Assembly (NCBI RefSeq): GCF_020884795.1
Contig: NZ_BBZF01000012.1
Coordinates: 1-64,000, forward strand
Length of the DNA: 64,000 bases
Direction of reading: 5' to 3'
Source: Micromonospora okii
GTDB taxonomy: Bacteria; Actinomycetota; Actinomycetes; Mycobacteriales; Micromonosporaceae
Numbering within the stretch: the first letter of the stretch is position 1; each line of letters opens with the position of its first letter. A model generated the notes under the pieces. That model was not told where the DNA came from and did not search any database. It saw only the letters and a program-made list of their open reading frames with translations. Position numbers and translations under genes: made by a program. Of the stretch, positions 34,706 through 44,004 are shown in pieces.

Positions 34706-36661
34706 TCACCCGGTGATCCGCACCTGGTGGGCGTACGAGAAGGCGAGCGCGCTGACGTCCAGCTCGATGCGCTGCACGGCCTCGCCGCGCTCCCCGGTCG
34801 TCGGGTCCGCGCCGAACAGCCGCACGTCCTCCACCAGGTCCACCCCGTCGACCCGCTGGAGCACGGCGTGCAGCTCGCCCGACTGGATCGGCCGGCCGAA
34901 CGGCCACCCCGTCGCCTCCGGGCCGCCCCGCACCGGGTCCAGGTAGTCGTAGAGGGCCCGCACCGCCCGGCGGCGCAGCTCCGCCGTGGACGTCGACGCC
35001 CGGGGTCGGGCGCGCACCTGGGCCACCACCGTCACCCCCTGGTAGAACGGCGGCTCCACCAGCACCCGCACCCCCACGCAGCGGCGCGCCTCCAGGAACT
35101 CCCGGATCCGGTCCAGCACCTCGTCCCTGGGCCGCAGCGCCGCGAACCGGGCCGCGTCGTCGTCGGCGTCGCCGTGCTCGCCCAGCGCCGGCACCACCAG
35201 CACCCGCACCGCCGCCGAGCCGTCGCCCGCCGGCACGCACCGCACCCGCAGCACCTGCGGCGCGGCCTCCCGCGCCAACTGCTCGTAGTCCTCGGCGGTA
35301 ACCGCCCGCTGCCCGGTCCGCAGGGACAGCGGCCCCCGCACCGACGTCTCGGCCAGCGACTCGCCGTCCACGCCGCCGGTGGCCGCCGCCCGGTTGGTCA
35401 CCGTGGAAACGAACGGCACCGGGTCCCGCAGCACGGTCAGCGTGCGGGCGGCCACGTTGCCGTGCCGGCCGCCGCCCGTGCGGTACGCCGGGATGCGGAC
35501 CACCGCGCCCTTCGCCGGCGTCGCCCCGTACGGGCGTACCGTGCCGTCGGCCTGCCGGACCGCCGGGCCGAAGCGGACCTCCCCGCTGGAGCGGTCCACG
35601 CAGACGTGCCGGTCGTCCGGCCCGGAGCCGGCGAAGCTCGCCACCTCCCGCCAGGTCTGCCACCCGTCGGCGGTGCCCACCTCGATCTCGATCGCGCCGT
35701 CGGCGGCCACGATCGGGGCCCGCTGCACGGTGAACCGCTGCCCCGGCACCCCCTCGGACGCGCCCAGGGTCTCCCCGGCGATCAGCTCGGCGTGGCACGC
35801 GGCGACCGTGCCGCCGATGGTGACCGCCTCCGCGCTGGCCAGCCTCGGCGGGGCGTGGAAGAACGGCTGACCGGCCGCCGCCTCCCGCAGCCGGCAGCGC
35901 AGCCAGCCGCCCCGGTGCCCGGCCACCGCCGACGCGACGTGCCCCGCCGGTACGTGCAGCACCACCTCACCGGCCCGGTTCAGCGCGCCCGTGGTGTCCC
36001 GCTCCACGGGGCACGCCTCCCAGCCGGCGTCGGTCAGCGCCTCCCACACCAGCGGCGGGTTCGTCGGGTCCACGCCGCGCCCGGCGACCGTCCAGTCCGT
36101 GGTGAGCAGCACCGCGCAGCCGGGCGTCGCCGCGTCGAGGCCGAACAGCACGGCGTCGCCGGCCACGGGCGGGTCCGCGAAGGCCGGCACCCGGTGCGCG
36201 CCGCCCAGGTCGCCGGTGCGGTCCGTGGGCGGGCCGCCGGCCGGCACGGTCACCACCCGGGCCAGCCGGCAGGGCGGCACGGTCAGCTCGTCGAGCGTCT
36301 CGAAGGTCACCGGCTCGACGTTCTCGGCGCGGACCGTGGCCACGTGCGTGCCGGCCGGCACGACCACCGGGGCGTCCCGGGGCGCGGAGAGCCAGAACGT
36401 CACGTCCGTGGACGCCACCGCCGGCGGGAACGGGGCGACGCCGAGCAGGTCGAGGAACTTCACGTAGTGCCGGTCCGGCACCCGGTTCAGCCGGTAGAGC
36501 AACTGGTCGACCATGTACGCGAACGTCTCGATCAGCGTCACTCCGGGGTCGGAGACGTTGTGGTCCGTCCATTCCGGGCAGCGCCGCTGCACCAGCCGCT
36601 TCGCGTCGTCCACGAGATCCTGGAAGCGGCGATCGTCGAGGTGGGGCGCGGGCAGGGCCAT
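34706..36661 (-). CDS. eCIS baseplate wedge protein, gpJ/gp6-like (Afp11)
   Basis: 651 residues from ATG 36661, which overlaps the gp25 stop by one base. Start MALPAPHLDDRRFQDLVDDAKRLVQRRCPEWTDHNVSDPGVTLIETFAYMVDQLLYRLNRVP is diagnostic of the putative baseplate assembly family, and the C-terminal half contains the J-type segment RAVTAEDYEQLAREAAPQVLRVRCV...LVVPALGEH...LDRIREFLEARRCVGVRVLVEPPFYQGVTV. It assembles with gp25 into wedges around the spike. Confidence 0.93.
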   Translation of the reverse strand: MALPAPHLDDRRFQDLVDDAKRLVQRRCPEWTDHNVSDPGVTLIETFAYMVDQLLYRLNRVPDRHYVKFLDLLGVAPFPPAVASTDVTFWLSAPRDAPVVVPAGTHVATVRAENVEPVTFETLDELTVPPCRLARVVTVPAGGPPTDRTGDLGGAHRVPAFADPPVAGDAVLFGLDAATPGCAVLLTTDWTVAGRGVDPTNPPLVWEALTDAGWEACPVERDTTGALNRAGEVVLHVPAGHVASAVAGHRGGWLRCRLREAAAGQPFFHAPPRLASAEAVTIGGTVAACHAELIAGETLGASEGVPGQRFTVQRAPIVAADGAIEIEVGTADGWQTWREVASFAGSGPDDRHVCVDRSSGEVRFGPAVRQADGTVRPYGATPAKGAVVRIPAYRTGGGRHGNVAARTLTVLRDPVPFVSTVTNRAAATGGVDGESLAETSVRGPLSLRTGQRAVTAEDYEQLAREAAPQVLRVRCVPAGDGSAAVRVLVVPALGEHGDADDDAARFAALRPRDEVLDRIREFLEARRCVGVRVLVEPPFYQGVTVVAQVRARPRASTSTAELRRRAVRALYDYLDPVRGGPEATGWPFGRPIQSGELHAVLQRVDGVDLVEDVRLFGADPTTGERGEAVQRIELDVSALAFSYAHQVRITG

Positions 36662-37071
36662 CACTCGGCTCCGGGTTCGTGCGCGGGGATCACGTAGAAC
36701 GGGAAGACCAGGTTGCGCGGGTCGTTGTCCTGGCGCAGCCGGTAGCGGATGTCGATGTACAGGAGGCCCTCGTCGGCGTCGGCGAAGTCGACCAGCACGT
36801 CGTCCAGCTCGACGCGCGGCTCCCACCGCTCCAGCGCCAGCCGCACCTGGTACGCCACCTGCCCCGCCGTGGACGGGTCGGCCGGGGCGAACGCCAGCTC
36901 GTGGATGGCGCAGCCGAACTCGGGACGGCCGGGCCGCTCGCCCGGCGCGGTGCCGAGGATCAGCCGGATGCTCTCCACCACCTCCCGGTCGCCCCGGACC
37001 AGGGCGATCCCGCCGGTCGGGTCGGTGCGCAGCGGGAACGCCCAGCCGGCCCCGACGAAGTCCCTGGCCAT
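36661..37071 (-). CDS. eCIS baseplate protein, gp25-like (Afp9)
   Basis: 136 residues, ATG. FVGAGWAFPLRTDPTGGIALVRGDREVVESIRLILGTAPGERPGRPEFGCAIHELAFAPAD is the characteristic gp25/TssE-type core, including the EFGCAIHE segment. The protein triggers sheath assembly at the baseplate in related machines. Five bases separate it from the PAAR gene upstream. Confidence 0.94.
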   Translation of the reverse strand: MARDFVGAGWAFPLRTDPTGGIALVRGDREVVESIRLILGTAPGERPGRPEFGCAIHELAFAPADPSTAGQVAYQVRLALERWEPRVELDDVLVDFADADEGLLYIDIRYRLRQDNDPRNLVFPFYVIPAHEPGAE

Positions 37072-37075
37072 CGCG

Positions 37076-37357
37076 TCACCCGCCGATCAGCACGGTCGGG
37101 CAGCCCGCGACGACCGGCGCGCCGCAGCCGGTCAGGTCGCCGACGCGGGCCGCCGGCCGCCCGCCGATCAGCACCGTCGGGCAGCCGGGCGGCACCAGCG
37201 GCGACGGCGGGTGCGGCGGTGTGCCGGGGAAGGCGCAGGCGTGCATCGTCCCCACCGTGGCGGCGGGCTGCCCGCCGATGAGCACGGTGGGCACCCCGGG
37301 GCCGCCGACCGCCCCCGGGTGGGCGGTGGGGTCACCGACGCGAGCGGCTGGTGGCAC
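37076..37357 (-). CDS. PAAR-like spike tip protein (Afp10)
   Basis: 93 residues, GTG start with GGGAGAG upstream. Repeated PTVLIGG(R/Q)PAA(R/T)VGD units and a Cys/His-containing loop (MHACAFPG) are typical of the PAAR cone that sharpens the spike. There is no C-terminal effector fusion, so cargo must be carried another way, for example in the tube lumen. Confidence 0.93.
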   Translation of the reverse strand: MPPAARVGDPTAHPGAVGGPGVPTVLIGGQPAATVGTMHACAFPGTPPHPPSPLVPPGCPTVLIGGRPAARVGDLTGCGAPVVAGCPTVLIGG

Positions 37358-37376
37358 GGCGCTCTCCCTTCCTGTC

Positions 37377-39212
37377 TCAGTTGATCCGGACGACGCCGCC
37401 GCGGACCGTCACGGGGCCGCTCGCGGTCAGCTCCGCGCCGCCCTGGCCGGTGACCTTCACCGTCGCGCCCTCCACCGACGCGCCGGCCGTGCCGCGCACC
37501 TTCACCTGCCCCTGGCCCTCGATGCCGACGTCGCCCTTCGCGGTGACGGTGACCTTCTGCCCGGCCAGCTCCAGCGCGCCGGTGCCGGCGTCGAAGGCGA
37601 TGCCCTCCTTGGCCCGGACGCTCACCTTGCCGTCGCTGACGATCTCCACCTGCCGGCCGGTCCGGTCGAGCCGCAGGGTGAACCTGCGGTCCCCGGTGGC
37701 GAGGAGGATCCCGTCCGGGCCGCTGCCCGCCTCCAACAGCTCCAGGCGGTGGCCGGTGCGCGAGACCAGGGCCCGCGCGGCGATCCGGCCGCTGCTGCCG
37801 TCCACCGGCTCGGTGTCCAGCTTCGGCGGCGCGTCCGTGCCGTTGTGCAGCCCGCCGAGGACGTACGCGGCGTCGAGGTTGCCGCCGGTGAACCCGACCA
37901 GCACCTCGTCGCCCACCTCCGGCAGCAGCACCGCCCCCCGGCCCGCGCCCGCCCCGGGCTGCACCACCCGCGCCCAGCCCGTCGTGTACTTCCCGTCCAG
38001 CCACGGCAGGGTGAGCCGGACCCGGCCCAGCTTCTTCGGGTCCTTCACGTCGCTGACCACCGCCGGGACCAGGCCGTCGCCGGCCCGCCCGGGGGCCGGC
38101 GCGGCGGCCGTCAGCCCGTACAGGGAGCGGTCGGAGCGGCCCGAGACGGTGAACGCGGTGGTGTAGCCGGCCTGCTCGCTGAAGACGTGCCGGGTGCTGG
38201 TCAGCACGTACCTGCCCTGGAAGGGCTCGCCGATGTTGGCCAGCGCCACCGCCGCGCCCGCGCGCAGCCTGGCGTTGCCCTTCGCCACCCCCTCGATCTC
38301 CGCGCAGCCGCCGCCGAGGTCGCCGGCGAGCGCCCCGGCCACCGTCCGCACCGCCGCGTCGGAGCGCAGCGTCGGGTCCGCCACCAGGTACGGCGGGCTG
38401 CCCACCTTCCGGCCCAGCTCCGCCGGGTCCACGCCGATGCCCTCCGCGCCCGGCACCGTCGGCGTCGCGGTCGCGCTGACCGCCCGCTTCGTCTCCGGGT
38501 CCCAGCCCCGGGCGGCCACCTCGGGCACCTGCGCCGTGGCGGTCACCCCGGCGCGCAGCGCGATCAGGTTCCGGTTCACCTCCAGCACCAGCGGGTCCTG
38601 GGTGGCCTTCGTGGACGGGTCCGGCGCGCCGGCCGGCGGCTCGGGCATCCGCAGGTGCAGCGCGCCGTCGAGCACCATCACCTGCGCGCCGACCAGCTCC
38701 GCGAGCCGGTGCAGGAACGCCCAGTCGCTGACGTTGTCCTGGCTGAGCTGCGCCTCCGGCTCGCCGCCGATGCCGGAGACCGGGTCGATCCGGCCCGCCT
38801 TCAGCCCGGCCCGCCGCGCCACCTGCCGCACGACGTCCGGCACGCTCATCCCCGGGTACGCGGCCACCCGCCGCCCCCGCAGCAGCCGGTGCGCCAGGTC
38901 CAGGCCCCGCACCTCGGTGAACGTGCCCGTGGCGTCCAGCTCGCACTCCACCGCCGTCACCTCGCCGGTGAGCAGCGGCGCGGGGCCGCCCGGGTCGGAG
39001 GTCTGCACGGTCAGCCGCACCGGGGCGCCGATGGCGAAGCCGCCCTTGGCCAGCACCGTGCGGCCCGGGTCCCGGTACCGCAGCACGAACCGGTCGGGCA
39101 GGTTGCGGCTGTCGTCGACCGCCGCGTACGTCAGCAGCGCGGCGATCTCCGCCGGCAGCGGGCTGCCGCCCACCTCGACCAGCAGCGCGTTGGCGAACTG
39201 CTCATTGGCCAC
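37377..39212 (-). CDS. VgrG-like spike protein (Afp8)
   Basis: 611 residues, GTG overlapping the LysM gene end. The N-terminal half is the gpD/gp27-like hub (VEVGGSPLPAEIAALLTYAAVDDSRNLPDRFVLRYRD, VRGLDLAHRLLRGRRVAAYPG, SDWAFLHRLAELVGAQ). An OB/gp5 domain (VVSDVKDPKKLGRVRLTLPWLDGKYTTGWARVVQPGAG, GFTGGNLDAAYVLGGLHNG) follows, then the C-terminal beta-helix (VTVTAKGDVGIEGQGQVKVRGTAG). Complete; trimeric central spike. Confidence 0.95.
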   Translation of the reverse strand: MANEQFANALLVEVGGSPLPAEIAALLTYAAVDDSRNLPDRFVLRYRDPGRTVLAKGGFAIGAPVRLTVQTSDPGGPAPLLTGEVTAVECELDATGTFTEVRGLDLAHRLLRGRRVAAYPGMSVPDVVRQVARRAGLKAGRIDPVSGIGGEPEAQLSQDNVSDWAFLHRLAELVGAQVMVLDGALHLRMPEPPAGAPDPSTKATQDPLVLEVNRNLIALRAGVTATAQVPEVAARGWDPETKRAVSATATPTVPGAEGIGVDPAELGRKVGSPPYLVADPTLRSDAAVRTVAGALAGDLGGGCAEIEGVAKGNARLRAGAAVALANIGEPFQGRYVLTSTRHVFSEQAGYTTAFTVSGRSDRSLYGLTAAAPAPGRAGDGLVPAVVSDVKDPKKLGRVRLTLPWLDGKYTTGWARVVQPGAGAGRGAVLLPEVGDEVLVGFTGGNLDAAYVLGGLHNGTDAPPKLDTEPVDGSSGRIAARALVSRTGHRLELLEAGSGPDGILLATGDRRFTLRLDRTGRQVEIVSDGKVSVRAKEGIAFDAGTGALELAGQKVTVTAKGDVGIEGQGQVKVRGTAGASVEGATVKVTGQGGAELTASGPVTVRGGVVRIN

Positions 39213-39975
39213 GGGCCCTCCCGTCCGTCAACTCCTCCAGGGCGGGCACCAGCAGGGCGGTGCCGGGGCGCAGCCGCATCGGGTCGTCGATGTCGTTGGC
39301 CTCGGCGATCTCCCGCCACAGCCCCGAGCGCCCGTACGCGCGCTGGGCCACCGAGTGCAGGGTGTCCCCGGCGACGACGACGTGCACGTCCCGGGCGGCG
39401 CGCGCCCCGGACGTCGGGTTCTGGCCGGGCTGCTCGCCGGAGATCTCCTCCAGCGTCACCGTGCACAGCGCCCGCACCGGCGTGCCGCCGGGGGTGAACA
39501 GGGTGTACTTGGCGTTGACGCTGGCCACGAACGCGGGGAAGCCGACCATCCCGCCCCAGTGGAACACCACCCACGGGGGCGAGCCCTTCTTCTGCTGCCG
39601 GCTCGCGTCGGTCGGCACGCAGCAGCCGAACAGCTCCTCCACCCGCTTCACCACCGAGCTGTCCATCGTGGCGGTGGCGTCGAAGAACATCTCCAGCGTC
39701 AGCTTCGCCGGGTCCGAGCCGGTGAACTCCGGCACGCCGCTCTTCTTCGCGTTGCGCTGCGCGTCCCGCTTCCACTTGGCGGTCTTCGTCAGCGCCAGCT
39801 CCTTCGGGTTGAACTGGAACGGGATCCGGCCCAGCTTCGCCCCCGGGGCGGCGGTGCCGCCGTTGTTCGGCGGCTCGTGCAGTTGCAGGTACGCGTGGGT
39901 GAGCTGCGGCGGCGCGCCGCCGCCCGGCCCGCCGGGGCTGCCGGCGGCGGTGAAGGTGACCGGGGACGCGCCCAC
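39202..39975 (-). CDS. LysM-containing baseplate/tube-adaptor protein (Afp7)
   Basis: 257 residues, GTG. The N-terminal region contains IPFQFNPKELALTKTAKWKRDAQ and TLEMFFDATATMDSSVVKRVEELF, the CIS tube-adaptor pattern. The C-terminal LysM-like part is VHVVVAGDTLHSVAQRAYGRSGLWREIAEANDIDDPMRLRPGTALLVP. It links tube and hub in related machines. Overlaps the VgrG-like gene by 11 bp. Confidence 0.92.
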   Translation of the reverse strand: MGASPVTFTAAGSPGGPGGGAPPQLTHAYLQLHEPPNNGGTAAPGAKLGRIPFQFNPKELALTKTAKWKRDAQRNAKKSGVPEFTGSDPAKLTLEMFFDATATMDSSVVKRVEELFGCCVPTDASRQQKKGSPPWVVFHWGGMVGFPAFVASVNAKYTLFTPGGTPVRALCTVTLEEISGEQPGQNPTSGARAARDVHVVVAGDTLHSVAQRAYGRSGLWREIAEANDIDDPMRLRPGTALLVPALEELTDGRARGQ

Positions 39976-39979
39976 GAGG

Positions 39980-40417
39980 TCACCCCCCGGTCCGGGGGCC
40001 GAAGAAGCCGTGGTGCGCCAGCTCCAGGGTCTCCACGGCCACCTTCGGGCTGTCCGGGCTGAGCTGGGGCCCGGTCCACTTCACGGGGATGACGTCGAGC
40101 AGCCCCCACCGGGCGATCACCGTGCCCTCCAGGGTGCGCGCCTCGATGGTGGCGGTCTTGCGGGTGAGCCCGCTCGCCATCCCCGAGAACCAGCGCATCA
40201 GCTTCGTGCTGTCGGCGGTCACCGGCCGGGACAGCTTGACGTTGGAGAACTTCATCCGGGTCGGTAGCTGCCACACGTGCCCGTTGTTGCCGCCCTCCTC
40301 CCGCTGCTCCACGACGACCTCGCAGCCCAGCCCGTCGCAGCTGTTGAACGCGCCGAGATCCTGGTCGTCGATCCTGACGACGAAGGCGATCGCGACGGCG
40401 ACCTCGTCTGTGGGCAT
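39980..40417 (-). CDS. inner tube protein, gp19-like (Afp1/Afp5), copy 2
   Basis: 145 residues, ATG. IAFVVRIDDQDLGAFNSCDGLGCEVVVEQREEGGNNGHVWQLPTRMKFSNVKLSRP and TVIARWGLLDVIPVKWTGPQLSPDSPKVAVETLELAHHGF match the T4 gp19-like tube family. It is a diverged paralog of the 43537-43980 product. Having two tube paralogs, one next to the adaptor genes, suggests this copy forms the baseplate-proximal initiator ring. Confidence 0.93.
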   Translation of the reverse strand: MPTDEVAVAIAFVVRIDDQDLGAFNSCDGLGCEVVVEQREEGGNNGHVWQLPTRMKFSNVKLSRPVTADSTKLMRWFSGMASGLTRKTATIEARTLEGTVIARWGLLDVIPVKWTGPQLSPDSPKVAVETLELAHHGFFGPRTGG

Positions 40418-40463
40418 TCGTCCCTCCTGGTCCCGGGCGTGTCTCCTGGTTTCGCCGGTCCGT

Positions 40464-42905
40464 TCAGCCCGGCCCGCCGAGCACCCCGTGCCGCTCCCGG
40501 TCGAGGCGCAGCTCGGTCTTCAACCGGCGCAGCAGCGGGTCGTACAGCTTCTTCAGCAGTTCCTCCGGCTCGACGGCCCCGCCGCCGCGCGCGCCCCCCG
40601 CCGTGCCCGGCTGCCCGGCCGATCCGCCCCCGCCGGCCGCCGGTTCCGCCGCCGGGGGCGGATCGGCCGGGGGCACGGTGGCGTCGACCGGCTCGGCCCG
40701 CTGCACCTGGGGGTACGCGGCAAGCGGCGACCCGGCGTGCTGCCCCCGGACCGGGACGTCGGGCAGCGCGCCCACCCACCGCTGCACGGGCGGCGGCCCG
40801 CCGTCGGCCTGCTCGGGCGGGCTGCCCCTCGTCGCCAGGGCGAGGGCGTCGGGCGCGGCGATCGGGGTGGCCGCCGGGGGGTGCCCGTCCACGGGGGCGA
40901 CGACCGTCAGGGGGCCGACCGGCCCGGCCCCGGTGTCCCCGGTGGTGCCGTCCGTTGCCGCGCCGTTCCCGGTGGTGCCGTCCGTTGCCGTGCCGTCTCC
41001 GGTCGTGCCGTCCCCGGTCGCCGCGACGCGGGTAGCGTCGGCCGGGGCCGACGGCTCGTCGCGTTGCCAGGTCACCCGCTGCACGCGGGGCTGCTCCGGC
41101 GCGGGCGCGGGCGGCATCGCCCCGGTCAGCAGGGGAGGCGGGCGGTCACCGACCAGCCGGGCCACGACCAGCGGCGGGCCCCCGCCCGAGTCCGACGGCG
41201 CGCCGACCGGGGCCGTGGTCGACGGGGTGGCGGTCAACGGGGTGGTGGTCGACGGGGTGGCGGACGTCGCGGCGAACGGGTCGCCGCCGCCCGCGTCGAC
41301 CGGTGGGAGCGCGGAGAACTGGCCGAGCAGCGGGGCCAGTTCCACCCCGGTCGGCGGCACGTAGGTCTGGACGGGCGGCGGGGTGCCCGTACCCGCGTCG
41401 GCTGGACCGCCGCGTGCCGGCGTGCCGGCCGTGGGTCCGGCGACGGGCAGCCCGGCCGGAGGTGTGGGGTCACCGGACGGGCGCGCGTCCCCGCCGGTGC
41501 TCCCCGCCCCGGGCGGCCCCGCGAGCGAGGGCCCTTCGCCGGTGGCGGAAACCTCCGCGTCGAGGCGGGAGACGGTGATCTCCCCGTCGCCCACCAGCGG
41601 GGCCGAGCGGTCGTCCGGCGGGGTGCCGGTCTCCGTCTGACTGGTCACACCGGCGGTGTCGTCCGTGCCGCCCGGTTCCCCGGGGGGCCCGTCCGCGCCG
41701 CCCCGCTGCCCGGCGGGCACCTCCGCGCCGAACCGCTCCCCGGTGGCCGGGCGGTCGTCCCCGCCCGGCGACCGCTGGATCGGGACCGTGTAGCTGCCGA
41801 CGGCGGGCGACGGCGGGAGCGGTGGCGCGGCCGTGTCCCCGGCTCGGGTGCGCTGCACCGGCGGGGGAGGGGCGCCCCGGGGCGGACCCGCCGGAGACAC
41901 GGGCGACACGATCGGCTCGCCCAGCCCGAGCCGGCGCGGCGGCCTCGCCGGCTCCCCGGGCGCGCGCTGCACGGGAAGATCCGGCACGGCCCTGGGCCCG
42001 CCCACCGCCGATCCCTGAGCGGCGTCACCGCCCGTCGCCGCGCCGTCCGGGACGGACGTCACCGCGTCGCCCGCGTCCGTTCCCGTGTCGGCCCCGCCCG
42101 CTCCCAGGGTGGGTGTGACGGCGGGTTCCGGGGCCGCCCACCCGGTCGGGCCGGCGTCGGTCGGATCGTCGATGGTCGCGCCGCCGATGGTCGGGTCGAC
42201 GTCGGCCGGGCCGACGTCGACGGCGGGCAGGTGCAGCTCCTGCGGCGGTGGGGGCGCGGTCACCAGCCGGCTGACCGCGAGCGGCTCCACCGGCACCGGC
42301 CGCTGCGGCGGCACGGCCGACGGCCGTACCGCGAAACCGGCGGACGGCCGCTCGCTCGGCCCGGCGTCCGGCGCCCGGCCCAGCCCGGTGTCCGGCGCCC
42401 GGCTCGGCGCGGCGTCCGGTGTCCGGCCCGGCCCGGCGTCGGCGACGTGCCGTTGCAGGGGCGACGCGGTCGGCCGGGGAGCCGCCGACGGGGGCGTGGC
42501 TAGGGGCAGCGGCGCGGGCCCGCCGGCCGGATGGGCGGCCTCCGGGGCCACGGCCGCCGGGGACGGCCCGCTCACCGGCACGGCCGCGTCGTGCAGCACG
42601 CCGGCCGGCTCGCCGGCCCCGACGAGGTGCCCGAGGGGCGCGAGGTACGAGGGGTCGCGCCAGGCGGCCAGCGACCCGGTGAACGCGTCGGGCAGGTTCA
42701 GCCGGGGCTCGTCGGGGGTGACCCGCTGGATCGGCGGCAGGCCCTGCCAGGCGGGCGGCTCGCCCGGTGCCCGCGCCGGGGCGGTGGTCGCCGGGCCGCC
42801 ACCCGGCGCTCCGGCGGTCGCCGCCGGCCCGCCGCCGTCCGGGGCGCGGGTCTCCGCCGTGGACCGTTGCGCGGTCCGCTGCGGTCGCCGACGCCACGGC
42901 CACAT
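40464..42905 (-). CDS. 813-residue disordered Pro/Gly/Thr-rich eCIS protein with repeated VQR motifs
   Basis: ATG 42905, 4 nt after the DUF6760-like gene. Nearly the whole protein is low-complexity Pro/Ala/Gly/Thr/Asp. Short folded-looking islands are RLNLPDAFTGSLAAWRDPSYLAPLGHLVG (about 68-96) and the helical C-terminus EELLKKLYDPLLRRLKTELRLDRERHG. (V/I/L)QR occurs eight times, mostly as P(V/I)QR. A TGDGT/TDGTTG repeat lies near residue 640-670. Position between the two tube genes is where a conserved small eCIS gene or a tape measure might be expected; it lacks the long coiled coils of known tape measures. Function unknown; it could line or fill the tube. Confidence 0.7.
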   Translation of the reverse strand: MWPWRRRPQRTAQRSTAETRAPDGGGPAATAGAPGGGPATTAPARAPGEPPAWQGLPPIQRVTPDEPRLNLPDAFTGSLAAWRDPSYLAPLGHLVGAGEPAGVLHDAAVPVSGPSPAAVAPEAAHPAGGPAPLPLATPPSAAPRPTASPLQRHVADAGPGRTPDAAPSRAPDTGLGRAPDAGPSERPSAGFAVRPSAVPPQRPVPVEPLAVSRLVTAPPPPQELHLPAVDVGPADVDPTIGGATIDDPTDAGPTGWAAPEPAVTPTLGAGGADTGTDAGDAVTSVPDGAATGGDAAQGSAVGGPRAVPDLPVQRAPGEPARPPRRLGLGEPIVSPVSPAGPPRGAPPPPVQRTRAGDTAAPPLPPSPAVGSYTVPIQRSPGGDDRPATGERFGAEVPAGQRGGADGPPGEPGGTDDTAGVTSQTETGTPPDDRSAPLVGDGEITVSRLDAEVSATGEGPSLAGPPGAGSTGGDARPSGDPTPPAGLPVAGPTAGTPARGGPADAGTGTPPPVQTYVPPTGVELAPLLGQFSALPPVDAGGGDPFAATSATPSTTTPLTATPSTTAPVGAPSDSGGGPPLVVARLVGDRPPPLLTGAMPPAPAPEQPRVQRVTWQRDEPSAPADATRVAATGDGTTGDGTATDGTTGNGAATDGTTGDTGAGPVGPLTVVAPVDGHPPAATPIAAPDALALATRGSPPEQADGGPPPVQRWVGALPDVPVRGQHAGSPLAAYPQVQRAEPVDATVPPADPPPAAEPAAGGGGSAGQPGTAGGARGGGAVEPEELLKKLYDPLLRRLKTELRLDRERHGVLGGPG

Positions 42906-42909
42906 CCGG

Positions 42910-43068
42910 TCACCGTCCCTGGCTCATGCGGGTGTTGATGCTGGCGATCTCGCCCACGTAGCGCAGCCGCTCGCCGTGTTCGAGGTCGAGGATGTCGTCC
43001 AGCGCCCAGTGGAAGTGGTAGGCGACGTACGCGACCTCGGTGTAGATGCGGTCGGCCGCGTACGTCAC
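42910..43068 (-). CDS. DUF6760-like 52-residue protein
   Basis: GTG 43068 overlaps the stop of the upstream gene (GTGA). Sequence: YAADRIYTEVAYVAYHFHW, then ALDDILDLEHGERLRYVGEI and a short polar tail. The pattern of a small helical protein with YHFHW and LEHxERxxYV is typical of the tiny conserved eCIS family DUF6760. The role is unknown; tail assembly chaperone-like by position. Confidence 0.75.
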   Translation of the reverse strand: MTYAADRIYTEVAYVAYHFHWALDDILDLEHGERLRYVGEIASINTRMSQGR

Positions 43069-43532
43069 GATTCCCCCAGGCGGCCACCGGCGAGGTCGAC
43101 CGCGAAGCGGTGCCGGCACTCGGGGCAGACCACGCTCGCCCGGGTGTGCCCCTCGCTGTTGATCCGCCGGTACATGTCCTGGAGGAACGCCAGGTCGGAG
43201 GCGAACAGGTCCTCCACGACGCCGGGGTGCACGTCCGCCACCGTGCCGATCCGGGTGATCACGCGGCTCAGCAGCACCACCGTCAGGTACGGCGGGTTCT
43301 CCCGCACCCGGTCGTCGCGCAGCGGCACCAGCTCGTCCCGGGCGGTCGCCAGCCGCATCACCCCGTCGCGGTGCACGGTGCCCGCGTCGTCCACGTACCC
43401 GCGCGGCAGCTCGAACGGGAACTCCGTGCGCAGCGTCTCGCGGCGCGGGGCGACGGCGGGCGGCCCGGCCGGCGCGGCTTGCTCCGTCTGCCCGGGGCCG
43501 GGCGGCGGGACCAGGGAGGACGTGCGGCGCAT
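43065..43532 (-). CDS. conserved eCIS protein with CPEC zinc-knuckle end (tail assembly-like)
   Basis: 155 residues, ATG. After a Pro-rich start come LRTEFPFELPRGYVDDAGTVHRDGVMRLATARDELVPLRDDRVRENPPYLTVVLLSRVITRIG and FASDLAFLQDMYRRINSEG, ending with VVCPECRHRFAVDLAGG. The front part resembles phage tail assembly (Mu gp41/T4-like) proteins, and the end has a two-cysteine metal-knuckle. Located between the main tube gene and the DUF6760-like gene, as in other actinomycete eCIS operons (family knowledge). Confidence 0.75.
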   Translation of the reverse strand: MRRTSSLVPPPGPGQTEQAAPAGPPAVAPRRETLRTEFPFELPRGYVDDAGTVHRDGVMRLATARDELVPLRDDRVRENPPYLTVVLLSRVITRIGTVADVHPGVVEDLFASDLAFLQDMYRRINSEGHTRASVVCPECRHRFAVDLAGGRLGES

Positions 43533-43536
43533 GGGG

Positions 43537-43980
43537 TTACTCGACCTCCATCGCCTCGTACGTCACCACGAGCTTCTCGGTGAGCACGCTGGTGTCGCCG
43601 GCCTTGAGCGAGCTGATCTCCAGGCTCTTCGCCCACGCGTTGGTGAGCTTGTACCGCTTGATGGGGAAGCCCTCGTAGTCGAAGACGATGATCGCGCCGC
43701 CCTTGCGGGCGTCGCCCATCTTCCCGAAGCGGCAGTCCTTGATCCACCGCTCGAAGCTGTTGTCCGCCGTCAGGCCCCGGGTCAGCGTGACCTCGCCGGC
43801 CTTCGGCGCGCCGGGCGCCTTCCGTACGGTGAACTTGCCGTCGGCGGTGTTCGACTTGTACTCGATGACGTCCTGCTCCATCTTGAGGCCGGTGACCTCG
43901 GTGATCTGGCGGATGATGATGCTGTCCACCTCCAGGCCGAACGAGTGGCCGACGGCGGAGTCGAAATCGGGGAGCGGCAC
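43537..43980 (-). CDS. inner tube protein, gp19-like (Afp1), copy 1
   Basis: 147 residues, GTG with AGGAGG upstream. PLPDFDSAVGHSFGLEVDSIIIRQITEVTGLKMEQDVIEYKSNTADGKFTVRKAPGAPKAGEVTLTRGLTADNSFERWIKDC is the canonical eCIS/T4-type tube pattern. It follows the sheath gene directly and is probably the major stacked tube subunit. Confidence 0.95.
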   Translation of the reverse strand: MPLPDFDSAVGHSFGLEVDSIIIRQITEVTGLKMEQDVIEYKSNTADGKFTVRKAPGAPKAGEVTLTRGLTADNSFERWIKDCRFGKMGDARKGGAIIVFDYEGFPIKRYKLTNAWAKSLEISSLKAGDTSVLTEKLVVTYEAMEVE

Positions 43981-44004
43981 GACTGCCTCCTGACGCTGCG
44001 GGGA

